A stretch of DNA of 64,000 nucleotides from Isoetes taiwanensis. Lineage: Eukaryota > Streptophyta > Lycopodiopsida > Isoetales > Isoetaceae. The stretch is taken from assembly GCA_021234155.1 (NCBI GenBank), contig JAJEKV010000001.1, positions 248,001-312,000 on the forward strand. The letters are read 5' to 3'. Shown in pieces: positions 33,527 to 44,624 of this stretch. A model generated the notes under the pieces. It had not been told where the DNA came from, ran no database searches, and saw only the letters and a program-made list of their open reading frames with translations. The position numbers and the translations under genes were made by a program. How positions within the stretch are numbered: position 1 is the first letter of the stretch; the number at the start of each line of letters is the position of its first letter.

Positions 33527-33614
33527 GCGCTATTCTTCCCGCCCATTTGAAGGCAGGTAATGGGAGCGAAGCGCTATTCTTCCCGCCCATTTGAAGGCGG
33601 GCAACGGGAGCCAA
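33527..33614 (+). repeat. 44-bp tandem duplication
   Basis: GCGCTATTCTTCCCGCCCAT begins two adjacent copies at 33527 and 33571, directly after the A/B array. Confidence 0.85.
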
Positions 33615-34632
33615 GATTGAAGACAAAATTCTTTCTTGACTAATGCTTGTGCCAGCGCGTTCTTTGGCATCGATTGGAAATCTGCAAGTGTTTTTATCGC
33701 AATGGGAAAAGTGTGCAGTAACCTTTTTATTATAACAAAAATTTTCAAAATATCATTTTATTGTTGACATCTTGAGAATTGCACATTGAAGAGGTAGTAC
33801 ATCTTTACTCATAAGAGATCCGGTGTTCTGTCTTTAGGCAAACTAATGCACAATTTCTGGAACAATAGCAAAATGGAGGGACTATAAAGGGATATTGAAT
33901 TGTATTTTCTAAGGAATTTCAGGCGTCATTGTTGGGAGCATGGGCAAAGGTCTTGGCAAATGAGTTCTCATTAAAGGTCGTCTATAATAATGGTTTGTTT
34001 TTCTTTTCACGTTGTGTATAATAACTTGTGAATATTTATTTCATTCAAGAGTATCTCCAAATGGAATTACCATAAAAAACACTACAACATTTTAAAATAG
34101 GCAAAATATAGGCATAGCAAAATTGCTGGTTGGCTTTTTTCATCACGTAACCACCAGTGCAATAGGTATAATTTGCATCTCTGGTTAAGTTGTGTGAAGG
34201 GCATACTTTGGTTTACTCCTATATGCTCCCCATGGAAACCCACTTATTTACGATGAATGGAGTGTATGTCAATCTCAAAATAGAATAGTTAGATCTTACC
34301 ATGCAAATCAAGTTTTTTATGGTTAAGAACTGCTTCAAAGTACCGTACCATACATGTAATATACCAAATACCAATACAATGCATGCATGTGTCGCCATAA
34401 CTACCTAAGCAAATGTAGAACAATGTTCAAAAAATAACGTGCCAGCCTTTTTTTAACTCATCATCATGAGCACAATGTCAAATACACAAATGTTACATCT
34501 TTCCCTACCTCATATGTCATTTGAGTCTGACCAGAATGGAACTTACAAATTCTCACTTCTCTTTTGCAAAGAGAATGCATAACTTTTATGCATAACTTTT
34601 ATATGGTGCCTAGAACAGTTTATTAACTTATA
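33615..34632. other. AT-rich region without recognised feature
   Basis: No frame with a domain and no repeat stood out. Confidence 0.4.
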
Positions 34633-34770
34633 TTGGCTCCCATTTTTGGGGCAGAAAATATGCTGGCAAGACATTTGTAGGGATCGCCTAAACAATGATG
34701 TTTTGGCTACAGTTTTTGGCGCAAAAAATATGCTGGCAAAACATTTGTAGGATCACCTAAACAATGATGT
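34633..34770 (+). repeat. 70-bp tandem duplication
   Basis: Copies start TTGGCTCCCATTTTTGGG (34633) and TTGGCTACAGTTTTTGGC (34703). Both contain ATATGCTGGCAARACATTTG and AAACAATGATGTTT. Confidence 0.85.
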
Positions 34771-34888
34771 TTCTATGAGGCAAATGAACATTAACATTCA
34801 CCAAAACAAAATACACTTTTTTATTTAACAGTCTGATCCTCACAAATTTTTCAAATGGAGTCGTTTCTAACTCTAGAAAGAGAAATAG

Positions 34889-35001
34889 AGCTATAAATTA
34901 TTTTCAGTGCATGTAACAGATCTCTTCAGGTGTAAAAATGAGAAGAGAAGGACATCTAAAATAAAAAGAAAAACAAAAGCAAAGATATACAACCTGATAT
35001 G
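34889..35001 (-). repeat. 113-bp duplicated segment, copy 1
   Basis: It differs from 35276-35388 at one position (CTAAAAT versus CTAAGAT). Outside these limits the sequences diverge at once. On the - strand the segment starts with CATATCAG|GT, a splice-donor-like border. Confidence 0.9.
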
Positions 35002-35275
35002 GAGGAACAACTGTGGTCAGTTGTTTGGCTTGCTTCTACCACCTACAAAATACATGTAAGTCAGGATCTTACAAAATGTGGGGTAAAAATATTTCAAAAT
35101 TCAAATTTAAATCTGATAGAGAAGCTCCTGCCTCTGTTCCAAATTATATGTTTCTTACTTGGTGGACTGCTAAAGTTTAATCCTTTAGCACCAGAAATCC
35201 TCAAACCAAAATCCATATTTTAACTAACATACAATCGGATCTGAAGAGTCAACTGTAATTGCATGTTCCAGATCC

Positions 35276-35388
35276 AGCTATAAATTATTTTCAGTGCATG
35301 TAACAGATCTCTTCAGGTGTAAAAATGAGAAGAGAAGGACATCTAAGATAAAAAGAAAAACAAAAGCAAAGATATACAACCTGATATG
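35276..35388 (-). repeat. 113-bp duplicated segment, copy 2
   Basis: This copy lies 387 bp from copy 1 with 112 of 113 bases identical. On the - strand it is the donor side of the candidate exon at 35381-35523. Confidence 0.9.
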
Positions 35389-35523
35389 CAGAGAACAGTT
35401 GTTCCTCCGGAGGCAGCAAGCAAGCAGGTCAACAACAGGCAGAGTGCCAGTTTTTGGATGGTTTTCTATTAGCCACCTCAGATATTGCTCATATGTCATG
35501 AAGCGCAGATCTGCCATGGCCAA
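35381..35523 (-). pseudogene. Candidate exon of unknown function
   Basis: A - strand open frame MAMADLRFMTYEQYLRWLIE, continuing NHPKTGTLPVVDLLACCLRR, ends at CATATCAG|GTTG, a good donor. The amino-acid composition is protein-like, but I recognise no family and no continuing exon. The possible acceptor is preceded by a local duplication (ATGGCAGAT twice). It may be a relic exon of a gene lost to repeats. Confidence 0.3.
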
Positions 35524-36978
35524 GAATCTGCCATGGCCATCCAGACATACGGCATTTGGTCACCTCATATATGGCTTCTTGCATGTGCTATTTGTTGTCA
35601 TAGTGCATCATGAATAAAGAACAGTAGGAAATACAAAGCATATCCCCTTTGCACTATTTCTAATATACAGAAGCAAATAAGACTGATATACCATTTCTAG
35701 ATACAGAAGATAGCTGTGCGAGCTCACTTGACAACTAAGTTACCTATTCCTTGTTGTTCTTCACTGTTTTCCAAGTTCTTTTACTTGATTCCAATACTTC
35801 TTGGCAGCCTTTATTCACTGGGCATGTTAGCAAAAAGCCACAAAGCATGCCAGCAACATGGCGGATCCAAAAATAAACTCGGTATAGGCTCTAAAAACAT
35901 AGGCTCTGAAAATAACTTAGACCGGAAGAATGAGCCTCTGTTCTTAACCGAAAAAATATAGGCTTTAAAATATTGGCCATGCCATCTACTGCACTATCTG
36001 CAAGGCCTTAAAACATGCCAGCAACATGGCAGATCCAGAAGCAAATTCGGTCAACTTCAAATCCGGCTATCAGACTGCAGCACAGACTGCAGCATAACAC
36101 CATGTCCGTGAACCCTAAAACCATAAAGAAACGATTGCATACACGATTCTAGCAAGCTTGCAATACCTTGATAGGGAAGAATCAGTTTGTTGTAACCTTG
36201 AATGCAGTCTTACAACCAAAGTTCTAAGCGTAAAACTTAGCCGCTCTTTAGAAAAACACAGAAAATAACATTGCTCAAATCTGAAGAAGCTCAATCTGGT
36301 CTCAAATCGATGCCCACAACATTTATAAATTTAAAGCTTGTTGACGGATCCAGCAATCTTGCAATGGTCGATGGAGCTTGAGCCTGCCAGAAGCTATTGA
36401 AGGAGGTCGCAAAACAAAGAGGCCATGCCGTCCTCCGGGAAGGGCTTAGGGCACGTTAGGGTTTTAGAAAGAAAAGAGCCGAGGAAAACATCCCTCCAAA
36501 CTGCTTGCCAGAATGAGGATCACATGAATTTGACTTGACCCATACGTTTCGATCTAGACTGTGGCAAGGCGTTTATATTTGCAAAGCAGAGGATGGCTAT
36601 GGTGGCACGAACACGCTGAACCTAAAATGAAAACTTCCTACTTCGCATCATCTTAACAGTCCGATCATTTGATCAAATCTCGAGCAACAACAAAACAGAA
36701 CCTCCACCTCCACCTCCTATCGCTAATTCATCTGAGTCTGCCCCTCCAATGCCTTCATCAACCAAGCTTGCTAAAAACCCATCAATAGACCCTTCTGTGC
36801 TTCTGGTGGAGCTTTGCCGAGCCGGCCGATCCTCCCTCCCTCAACCCTACATTGCCTTCGCACAAAACCACCCGATCTAGGGCGTGATCTGGACCGTCTG
36901 GCATGTTAGATCAAATTTGGGCCCTCCGATTTAGGGCGACAAACAAAACAGACAAACACTAAAATTTTATTATAAAGG
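35524..36978. other. Region without recognised gene
   Basis: A phrase CATGCCAGCAACATGGCRGATCC (23 bases, one variable) occurs twice, near 35847 and 36016. On the - strand near 36470 a 5'UTR-like stretch (TCTAAAACCCTAACG) precedes an ATG at about 36430, but the frame stops after 10 codons. No gene can be supported. Confidence 0.35.
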
Positions 36979-36979
36979 A
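36940..36979 (-). mobile_element. Helitron-like 5' end (- strand)
   Basis: On the - strand the sequence begins TCCTTTATAATAAAATTTTA then GTGTTTGTC, followed by CCCTAAATCGGAGG. It resembles the other Helitron-like starts but the base before TC is G, not A, so it is the weakest of the four. Confidence 0.3.
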
Positions 36980-36994
36980 CCCCTGCCTCTTTGG

Positions 36995-38090
36995 GCATCT
37001 CTCTTTCCTCCTCCTCTCTCTCTTTTGTCCCTCTCTCTCTCTTCCCTCTCCTTTCTCTCTTCTCTCTCCTCTCTCTCTTTTCTTTCCCTCTCTCTCTCTC
37101 CTCTCTCATCTTTGTCTTCTCTCTCCTCTCTCTTCTTTCCTTGTCTCTTTTCTCCCCTCTCTCTTCCCTCTCCTCTTCTTCTCCCTCCTCTCTTTTCTCT
37201 TTCTTTCCCCTCTCTCCTCTCTTTCTCTCTTCTCTTTCTTCTCTCTCTCTTTTGTCTTTCGCTCTCTGTCTTTTTTCCCCTTTCTCTCTCTTCTTCCTCC
37301 TCTCTTCTCTCTCCTCTCTCTCTTGTCTCTCTCCTTTTTCTCTTCTCTCTCTCTCTCTCCTCTCTCCTCCTCTCTATCTCCCCTCTCCCCTCTCTTCTCT
37401 TACTTTCTGTTTGTCTTTACCCTCTCCCTCTCTTCCTCCCTTTCTATTTCTCCCCTCTTTCTCTATTTTTCTCTATCTTTTCTATTCCTCTTTCTCTTTT
37501 CTCCCTCCTCTTTCTTCTCTCTCCTCTCTCTTCCGTCTCTCTCTTCTCTCTCCTCTCCCTCTCCTCTCTTCCTATCTCTCCTCTCTCTCCCCCCTCTCTT
37601 CTCTCTCCTATCTCTTCTCTCTCTTCTCCCTTTTCTCTCATCTCTCCCTCTCTCCTCTCTCTTCCCTCATCTCTCTCTCTCCTCTCTTCTCTCTATCTTC
37701 TCTCTCTCTCTATCTCTCTCTGTGTCCCCCTTTTTGTCTTCTCTCTTCTCTCTCCTCTCTCTATCTCCTCTCTATCTCTCCCCTTTTTTCCTTCTCTCTC
37801 TTATCTCTCCTCTCTCTCTATTTCTCCTCTCTCTCTCTATCTTTCTCTCTCTCTCCCCTTTCCCTCTTCTCTTTCCTCTCTTTCTCCTCTCTCCTATCTC
37901 TCCTCTCTCTCCCTCTCTGCCTCTTCCTCTCCTCTCTCTCTTCCCTTCTCTCTCTTCCTATCTCTCTATTTCTCCCCTCTCTCTACCTTTCTCTCTTTTT
38001 TCTATTCCTCTCTCTCCCTCTTCTCCCTCCTCTCTCTTCTCTCTCCTCTCCCTTCTCCCCCTCTATCTTTCCCTCTTCTCTCTCTAGCTT
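36995..38090 (+). repeat. Polypyrimidine (CT-rich) array, about 1.1 kb
   Basis: Irregular CTCTCTCTTC/CTCTCTCC steps, almost free of purines on the + strand. Three overlapping Ser/Leu/Phe frames of up to 375 codons are artefacts. It is followed by CTAGCTTCATTCTAGAACA, which also follows the array at 43021. Confidence 0.95.
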
Positions 38091-38224
38091 CATTCTAGAA
38101 CATTCTAGAAGTTTCTAGGATCATCAAGGCTTTTAATTAACCAAAGAAATTTCCATTGCCCTAGCCTTAACTAAGTATGGGCTTCCTATTTTGTTGAAGA
38201 AGAAATGCTTGGTTTTGAGTGGTC

Positions 38225-38440
38225 TTCCCTTTTTCCTCTTCTCTCTATTCCTCCCTCTCTATTTCTCCCTCTCTCTCTCTATCTTTCTCTCTCTCCTCTT
38301 TTTGTCTCTCTCTATCTCTCTTCTTTCCCTCTCTCCTCCCTCCCCCTCTCTCTCCCTTTCTCTCTCTCTCTCCTCTCTCTCCTCTCTCCTCTCCTCTCCC
38401 TCTTTTCTCTCCTCTATTCTCTTCCTCTCCTCTCCTAAAA
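38225..38440 (+). repeat. Second CT-rich array
   Basis: Same composition as the preceding array, separated by about 130 bp that includes AGCCTTAACTAAGTATGGGC, a phrase related to the leader of the SINE-like unit at 44240. Confidence 0.9.
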
Positions 38441-38989
38441 ATCCATCTCAATACACATACCGCTCCTCCCCGCCTAAATGTAATGGGATTTTTAGAGCAG
38501 GAGAGAGACGACACCCCTCAGAGGCTTACTACCCTCCTTATTACAGATTTTGTGCCTGCCACCGGATTACTCACTCAGCATCAATTCCGCCTAATTTATG
38601 AGAAAAAAAATGTGGGATACCCGATCGTGAACGCTCAATCTCGGGCCAAATCAGGGATATCTAAGCCTCAGATTTCTTGGTTCTACGCTATGTGGGATAA
38701 TTCATTCCTAGTTTTCCTCCTTTCAACGATTCCGGCCACTAAACCATGGATCCGGGTCATTCTTGGTACGGTGCCATGCTTTTGCTTTTTGCATGATTTG
38801 GACACTGGATCAGTCAGATAATGCGCCTATTGGAAACTTCAATGAGCTTCGAAGATCCAATGACCATTCGTCATGGCGATGTTTTAGGAAGACAACAATG
38901 GTATGTTTTTTTGATCATCAAGTAGCTAATGGTTCGCGGTTCCAGCATGGTTAGAAGACCACCAAGAAGATTTTGGATTGCTCCAAAGA

Positions 38990-40017
38990 GAACACAATGG
39001 GATAATATTGATAACCACGCATGGAATTGTATAGCTTCCTTTGAAGATGATATGTGGCACCAATTTTTACGATGAAGAGAGCCACATTTGAGAGATTGGT
39101 AGGTTTAATTGTGCCCTATCTTGTCGCCCGGTATTAAAGTAAGGCCCCCGCTGATCCCGTGAAAGCAGCTTGTATGGTTCGTATTTTTTGCACACGGGAT
39201 ATGCCCTACATGTCTGGCCGAGATTTTATGTTAAAAGCAAATGCGTAAATATACCAAGAAAATCACGCTTGTTTTGGCTTCAAGACAATGCTTTTTGCAA
39301 ACGTTTTGTTGCAATGCCTACGTGCAAGATTAATTCGCATTAAGGAATTCCATGATGCAACAGGTTGCCCAATATATATGGTGCAGTTACGGATCCCATA
39401 TTTTTATGGAGGAAACCCAAAAAAAGACAATGGGAAGACTACCATACAGAAGACATAAGAGGCATTCATGTCTCATGCAAGGAATTGTGACAATATAAAG
39501 CGGACTTTTTATAAATGTTTGTGGTAACAAGAACAAAAGTTCCGTCCATGATTCAAAACCACCAAGAAGAGCTCCATCTATAACAAAATTGCTTCAAAAC
39601 AAATTTTGCAAGAACCAGCGAGTCTTAGTGGCAGAAAATTGAAGAAAGGGCCCCTCGATCAAGATGTTCAGTAAATATCCCACCTCTTCTATTAGGTGAC
39701 TCACCATTCTAGGTGCCCTTTCTCCTTAAAGTTTTTCCTCAAAACCCGTGGTGCTTATGGTAAGTTCAACAAAAGGATTTGTAGGGGCAGAGTGTGTGGG
39801 AGAATGGATTTGGGATTGTTAAGGAAAAATTCGTAATTCAAACACTTGTCTGCATGTTGCCAAAGCTTCCAAGATCATACACGATGTTGTGTTCTTTGGA
39901 ACTTCAGATAATGGAACACAAGGGCTGGGACATCAGCCAATTGAGGATGATCCTCCACCAGTTTACTACTATGAAACGGGCCATGAACAAGTCATTAAAA
40001 AAAACAAGGTGATCAAA
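38990..40017 (+). pseudogene. PIF/Harbinger transposase (degenerate)
   Basis: Blocks in order on the + strand, in changing frames: EDDMWHQFLR and MKRATFERLVGLIVPYLV (N-terminal helical part), TRDMPYMS, ATGCPIYMVQL then YHTEDIRGIHV (around the usual AIDGTH...WRDYH...), LLLGDSPF (usual second Asp, GDSAYP, about 39693-39716), VENGFGIVKEKF (usual third acidic residue, about 39800) and LHVAKASKIIHDVV. Intact relatives, with a Myb-like partner, excise elements flanked by TTA/TAA duplications. The first catalytic Asp (AID) is not recognisable, and many stops and frame changes exist. Element termini were not found; a - strand candidate partner lies at 41670-42613. Confidence 0.65.
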
Positions 40018-40263
40018 TGAGGCACGTGTTATTTGAAAACTGAAGGACATGTGATCCCATGATTGTTTTTTTTTTAGACAATAAATATTAAATTCAAAAG
40101 TCAATTTTATCTATCTCACTATCCTTACTTATTTGTCAGGCATTTTTTACATTATGATGAATAAGTGTTTGAGTTTAGAGCTAAGTTTTTACATTTCAAA
40201 ACATTTCACTTATAAATAATCGAACAACCTCGTTATAGACTTAGTGAGTCCCTGGTGACTTCA

Positions 40264-40413
40264 CAATTAGAGAACTTACAAGAGCAGAAAATCATTTGTG
40301 TACACAAACAAGTTTGAAAAGAGAAGTTTATATTCATAAAGCAATTAGAGAACTTACAAGAGCAGAAAAATCATTTGTACACAAACAAGTTTGAAAAGAG
40401 AAGTTTATATTCA
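40264..40413 (+). repeat. 78-bp tandem duplication
   Basis: CAATTAGAGAACTTACAAGA starts two adjacent copies at 40264 and 40342, nearly identical through GAAGTTTATATTCA. Confidence 0.9.
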
Positions 40414-41669
40414 AATAGAAAGATTACATGGGCATATAAAGCCCCTGTTCAAAATATTTGAGTATTCCAAACATTCTCGAGTGAGTCAAATGACTTCACT
40501 ATATTAAAAAACAAGTCTCACACCTTCCAATGATACCGTGAAATCTGCATTTGTTTTCATCTCAGCCGCCCGAAAGCAATCATATGAGAAAAAAAAAATG
40601 GCAGCCATGCCATTTAACAAAAAACAAAGGCATTTTATAAAAAGAAAAATGCATAACAAAAAAAATGAGGTGAAGGAGAGTCGATTCGCGATAGAAAGGG
40701 GACACGATCACAAGGAAAGGTTGGACTACTTAATTTGATGGAGGCACCACATTTCCCCGTAGCTTCAAATATACACACCCATATGCCCCGCGGTTGTTTG
40801 CGAAATTTGCTGCCCATTCCAAAACCTCCCGATCCACCTGAAATGCCCATTCAATAAAAGATGAAATGGTCTCACCATCAAGCTGCCATGAATAACCTTG
40901 TGAGACATAACTTCAACTTCGTGGTCACTTTCGGGACAAAGGGAGATGAAAACCGAAAACTTCTTGCTCCACTTCGGCCGAGGAGTCTTCTTGATTTTCC
41001 TGAAAAATATTCTCGTAGCTCGACAGCGGTCACTAAACCGGCCGAGAATCCCCACCCGGGCCGTCGGGAAGAACCTCACCACCGGATGTTGGCCAGGTAT
41101 CATGGTCAATAATAGGGTATCTCGAGGAAGATGAAGATGTGGTGGGTGGAGTTCGATAGGAACCGAAGAGGAACTAGAAGAGGAACTCAAGAAGAGAGGG
41201 ATCGGGCTTGGAGAGCGCGTTATGCTCACTCTAATTCTCCATATTGTCGGGCGGCTTGCATGCAAGAATTGGAGGAGCTTAAGTAGCCTTTACTAATTTG
41301 GATGACTGACTAGAAGGCAATATTTAATGCTAAAATAATAGGGCTGTACAACTTTAATATTTAAGACTACCGATGATTTTTTTGACAGCTCCAAAAAGAA
41401 ATTCTAAAAGCAAATAACCGAAACGAACCTTTATTCCTTGTTTTTGGCAGCAAGTTTGGCAATTTCGAGCAAGGTCTCCTTTGTCATTTCACATATGCTT
41501 TGAGTCATTGCAGCCATTGACTCGCACTTTTCGCACCGCTTTTCGGATCTTATTGTTTCCAATTCCCCGACCAACTCAATTTTTCTTGCACTTTCTTCTT
41601 CTTAAAATCTAATTTCTTCACCTCTGGGTCCCCAAATGTGCTTGCCATCCGTGATATTCCCATTGCAAT
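40414..41669. other. Region without recognised domain
   Basis: A - strand frame (41265-40765, 166 codons) and + strand frames overlap without a family match. It may be intron or non-coding sequence of the PIF/Harbinger element. Confidence 0.3.
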
Positions 41670-42613
41670 GTCCCTCATCTATTTGCAACCCGACTTTTTT
41701 CTACTTGTAGGTTTTCCACAAACTCCAGCCGATTACATGTCATTGATCTAGGACTTGAAGAATCAATGTCTCGTTTCCCTGTGGGTGTCCTATTGATTGG
41801 AATTTCTAGCATCACCGGACTGCTTGGATTTCCGTGGTTAACATCATTGTTTGAATTGGGTGGATCAGCAAATTGGTCTTCAAATGCTGCATCTGCTCCA
41901 ACAGCTTCAAAATAACTATCATTCATGAAAGATTCTCGAGTAATTGGCATGCAAGTCTCAAAAAAGCTTCATTGCCAAATTCACCATCATCACCAAAGAC
42001 TGTATTGGATTATCGAGGTAACACCATACTTAACTTCTTCCATTCTGCACATACCACACGCCAACTTGATGGTTCAGAACTCCCATGGCTACAAGCCTCC
42101 TTCTCATCTTTTAAATTTAGCTTGCAGCCTTATCCCATTTGTTCTTTAGTTGTCTCAGCCCACTAAACCCCCAACAAAGGGCTGCAATTTCATCATAATT
42201 TCCTCCACTGTAAGTTGGAGAGGTTGAGGGTGCCTCCTGCTACCAATTTCATCTCGCCTGTGAGATTGAGGAATGTGGAGACACCGCGATCCTGGCCCAT
42301 TGCACGGGGACTTCCTATTCTTTGTGTCTATCACTTTCAATTTTCCCGCCATGCACAACAATAGCCAAAGCTGCATCCTAAGCCTAAAGATTCACCACAA
42401 TATTGAGGGTGCCTGAATTTCTCAAATACACGCTTTTGATCTCTTTCTTTGACTGCCTTGAAGTCGGAATTGGCTCGCAATAGTCTCCAATTGAACATCC
42501 ATGGAGATCTGGCCTGCCATTTTCCCGTCCTTCTTGGTGCCATTTTTTTTCAACCGAGGAGGCACGAAAGGTTTGTTGTTGTCGGTAAAGCAGATCGAGA
42601 GGCTTTTAGACAT
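41670..42613 (-). pseudogene. Possible Myb/SANT-like partner protein of the PIF/Harbinger element
   Basis: The - strand frame starts MSKSLSICFTDNNKPFVPPR. Further on, RQLKNKWDK (about 42135) resembles the LKNKWD motif of Myb/SANT-like ORF1 proteins carried by PIF/Harbinger elements. The C-terminal part (41950-41675) is open and acidic (ADAAFEDQFADPP). Frames shift between parts, so it is broken. The assignment rests on the LKNKWD motif and on neighbourhood with the transposase. Confidence 0.4.
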
Positions 42614-43020
42614 CTGAATTCAAGGAAATTGCAGGGAATAAGGACGACACAAAAGGAAATTGCCGATCAGAAATTAATGAACAAAATGCAATAAAAACAT
42701 AATGAAAATGCCTCTGATCGGATGAATACCGGAACGTGACCGGCTAATTGCTTCGAGGAATTGATACTTGAGCAAGAATAAGGCGCCTTTGAAGATCAAG
42801 AAATGCGGGAAATGTATACCGTATTCGGTGTGTGGGAAACATTTCGCGCTTTTTCTGTGCAAATAAAATTAAGGCTTATTGTTTGGTTAGTGGTAAATGA
42901 AAACGTACTCAACGGGCCACGTTAGCGACCATTCTTCGAGGTGAGAGTTGGGTTTTCCCACTCTCACCCCATCTCCCCATCCCATCTCCCCCATCTCTCA
43001 TCTCTAAGTCAAGATGTGGC

Positions 43021-43275
43021 GCATTCTCCTCCCTCTCTCTCTCCCTCTCTCTCCCCTCTCCTCTCTCTCTCTCCCTCTATTCTCTCCCTCTCTCCCCCTT
43101 TTTCCCTCTCTCTCCCTTTCTCTCCTCTCTATTTCTCCCTCTCTCTCCTCTTTTTTTCTCCTCTCTCTCTCATCTCTCTTTCTTTCCTCCCCTCTCTCTC
43201 TCCTCTTCCTCTCCCCTCTCTCTTCTCTCTCTCCCTCCCTCTCTCTTTCTCTCCCCCCTCTATTTGTTTCTCTCT
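43021..43275 (+). repeat. CT-rich array
   Basis: Polypyrimidine steps as at 36995-38090, followed by CTAGCTTCATTCTAGAACAT, the same junction as there. Confidence 0.95.
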
Positions 43276-43443
43276 CTAGCTTCATTCTAGAACATTCTAT
43301 TCTCTTTCAGGAATCTAGAAGGTTCTCTCCTCTCTCAAGAAAAGACTTTCTAGTGGTATCTTCCAAAGGAAATTTTTGTCCACCAAACTTGCCCTTCTCT
43401 TCTCCCATGCTCCCCTAAGCATCTGGACTTCCTATTTATTTTT

Positions 43444-43490
43444 CTCTCCTCCTGGTCTAGTGGTAAGGGTGGGGTTTGGGGCTCTCTTTT
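43444..43490 (+). mobile_element. tRNA-like SINE head, partial
   Basis: GGTCTAGTGGTAAGGGTGGG matches the box A region of the SINE head at 44290, but box B is replaced by CT-rich sequence. It is preceded by GACTTCCTATT, as in the related units at 38180 and 44267. Confidence 0.5.
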
Positions 43491-43840
43491 CAATGTCCTC
43501 CTCCTTCTCTCTCCTCTCTCCCATGTCCCTGGTCCTCCCTCTCTCCTCTTGTTCACTCAAATTCTTGAGCTTTTGAGGTCCTCCTCTCTCCACCCTCTCT
43601 CTCATCGAGCCACTCTCTCTCCTCTCTTTCTCCTTCTCTCTCTCTCTCTCCCTTCCTATACTTTTCTCTCCCTCTCTTTGGCTCCTACTCTCTCTTCTCT
43701 CTCTCTCCTCTCCTCTCTCCTCTCTCCTCTCTTCCATTCTTTCTCTCTTTCTCCCCATTAAGAAGATTATGCATCTCTCTCCTCTCCTTTCTCTCCTCCC
43801 TCTCTCCCTTCCCCTCTTCCTTTCTCACTCCATAACATCC
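43490..43840 (+). repeat. CT-rich array
   Basis: Polypyrimidine sequence with short interruptions; apparent reading frames are artefacts. Confidence 0.9.
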
Positions 43841-43942
43841 CTATTTTGAGCCCTCTGCAAAGTTTCAAAATCTCCTATTTTTTCTATTTTAGACTCAAAT
43901 AACTTTCATCAAAGTTTCTTTTAGACTCCTTTGCTTAGACTC

Positions 43943-44180
43943 CATGAGCATCTGGAACATTCCAGAACATTCTATTTTGAACATTTGCAAAGTTTCAAAA
44001 AACCTTCTATTTTTAGACTGAAAATTTCTATTCTTAGACTGAGGTGCTTACCCATGAGCACCTGGAACATTCCACAACATTCTATTTTGAGCATTCCCAA
44101 AGTTTCAAAAAAAACTTCTATTTTTAGACTGAAACTTTCTATTCTTAGACTGAGGTGCTTACTCATGAGCATCTGGAACA
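43943..44180 (+). repeat. 110-bp tandem repeat, two units plus part of a third
   Basis: CATGAGCAYCTGGAACATTC starts units at 43943, 44053 and 44164. Each contains AAAGTTTCAAAAA and CTATTCTTAGACTGAGGTGC. Confidence 0.85.
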
Positions 44181-44282
44181 TTCTAGGACATTCCAAAAGA
44201 TTCTAGAACACTCTAGAACATCCTAGAGTATCCTTGAATTAATTAGACCCCAGCCTTAACTAAATGTGGAGTTCCTATTATT

Positions 44283-44362
44283 TCAAGGAAGGACTGGTTG
44301 ATCTAGTGGTAAGGGTGGGGGGCTTGGGGGGCAATGTCCAGGGTTCGAATCCCCCACAAAAC
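44283..44362 (+). mobile_element. tRNA-derived SINE head
   Basis: ATCTAGTGGTAAGG (box A, about 44301-44314) and a perfect box B GGTTCGAATCC (44342-44352), at the spacing of a pol III internal promoter. The sequence does not fold into a full tRNA acceptor stem by eye and runs into TTCTAGAA repeats, so it is read as a SINE head and not a tRNA gene. Confidence 0.65.
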
Positions 44363-44383
44363 ATAAAAATTTTTGGAAAGGCC

Positions 44384-44499
44384 TAAGAACATTCTAGAAG
44401 ACTCTAGAAGCTTCTAGAATGTTCTAGAACCTTTCTAGAAGTCCAGAAGAAGATTCTAGAAGCTTCTAGAAGGTTCTAGAAGCTTCTAGAACTTTCAAG
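44384..44499. promoter_or_regulatory. Perfect heat-shock-element array
   Basis: Alternating TTC and GAA triplets at 5-bp steps. The longest run (44454-44496) has nine consecutive units (TTCTAGAAGCTTCTAGAA and onward). A five-unit run lies at about 44408-44430. The heat-shock-factor binding site is nGAAnnTTCnnGAAn, normally three or more units. Binding here is inferred from sequence only; the array belongs to a repeat, not to a promoter of a gene seen nearby. Confidence 0.7.
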
Positions 44500-44517
44500 G
44501 ATCCGACGGCCGAGAGC

Positions 44518-44531
44518 GCGCCACGTGGCGC
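44518..44531. promoter_or_regulatory. 14-bp palindrome with G-box
   Basis: GCGCCACGTGGCGC contains CACGTG, the G-box/ABRE core. The same 14 bases recur at 44744-44757 in the neighbouring unit. Confidence 0.5.
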
Positions 44532-44565
44532 CTCGTGGGCCGTCGATGGGGGTGGAGTTACTCAC

Positions 44566-44606
44566 TCACTCACTCACGGACGCTATTTCTTTATTATATA
44601 GGAGGA
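44566..44606 (-). mobile_element. Helitron-like 5' end (- strand), unit 2
   Basis: On the - strand: A|TCCTCCTATATAATAAAGAA then ATAGCGTCCGTGAGTGAGTG. TC follows A, as Helitrons require. The G-box palindrome and TTCTAGAA array follow within 150 bp. Confidence 0.5.
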
Positions 44607-44624
44607 TTATATTTTGAGGAACTT

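Noticed and set aside
36991-38821. Ser/Leu/Phe frames of up to 375 codons
   Set aside because: Pyrimidine-only repeat; three overlapping frames on the same strand are equally open.
40765-41265. 166-codon - strand frame
   Set aside because: Serine-run and basic composition without a family match, with overlapping open frames on the + strand; kept only as part of the unassigned region.
42941-43761. Arg/Glu-rich - strand and Ser/Leu-rich + strand frames
   Set aside because: Mirror translations of CT arrays.
44283-44362. Functional tRNA gene
   Set aside because: Box A and box B are good, but no acceptor stem was visible and the sequence continues into repeat DNA; a related head at 43444 lacks box B.
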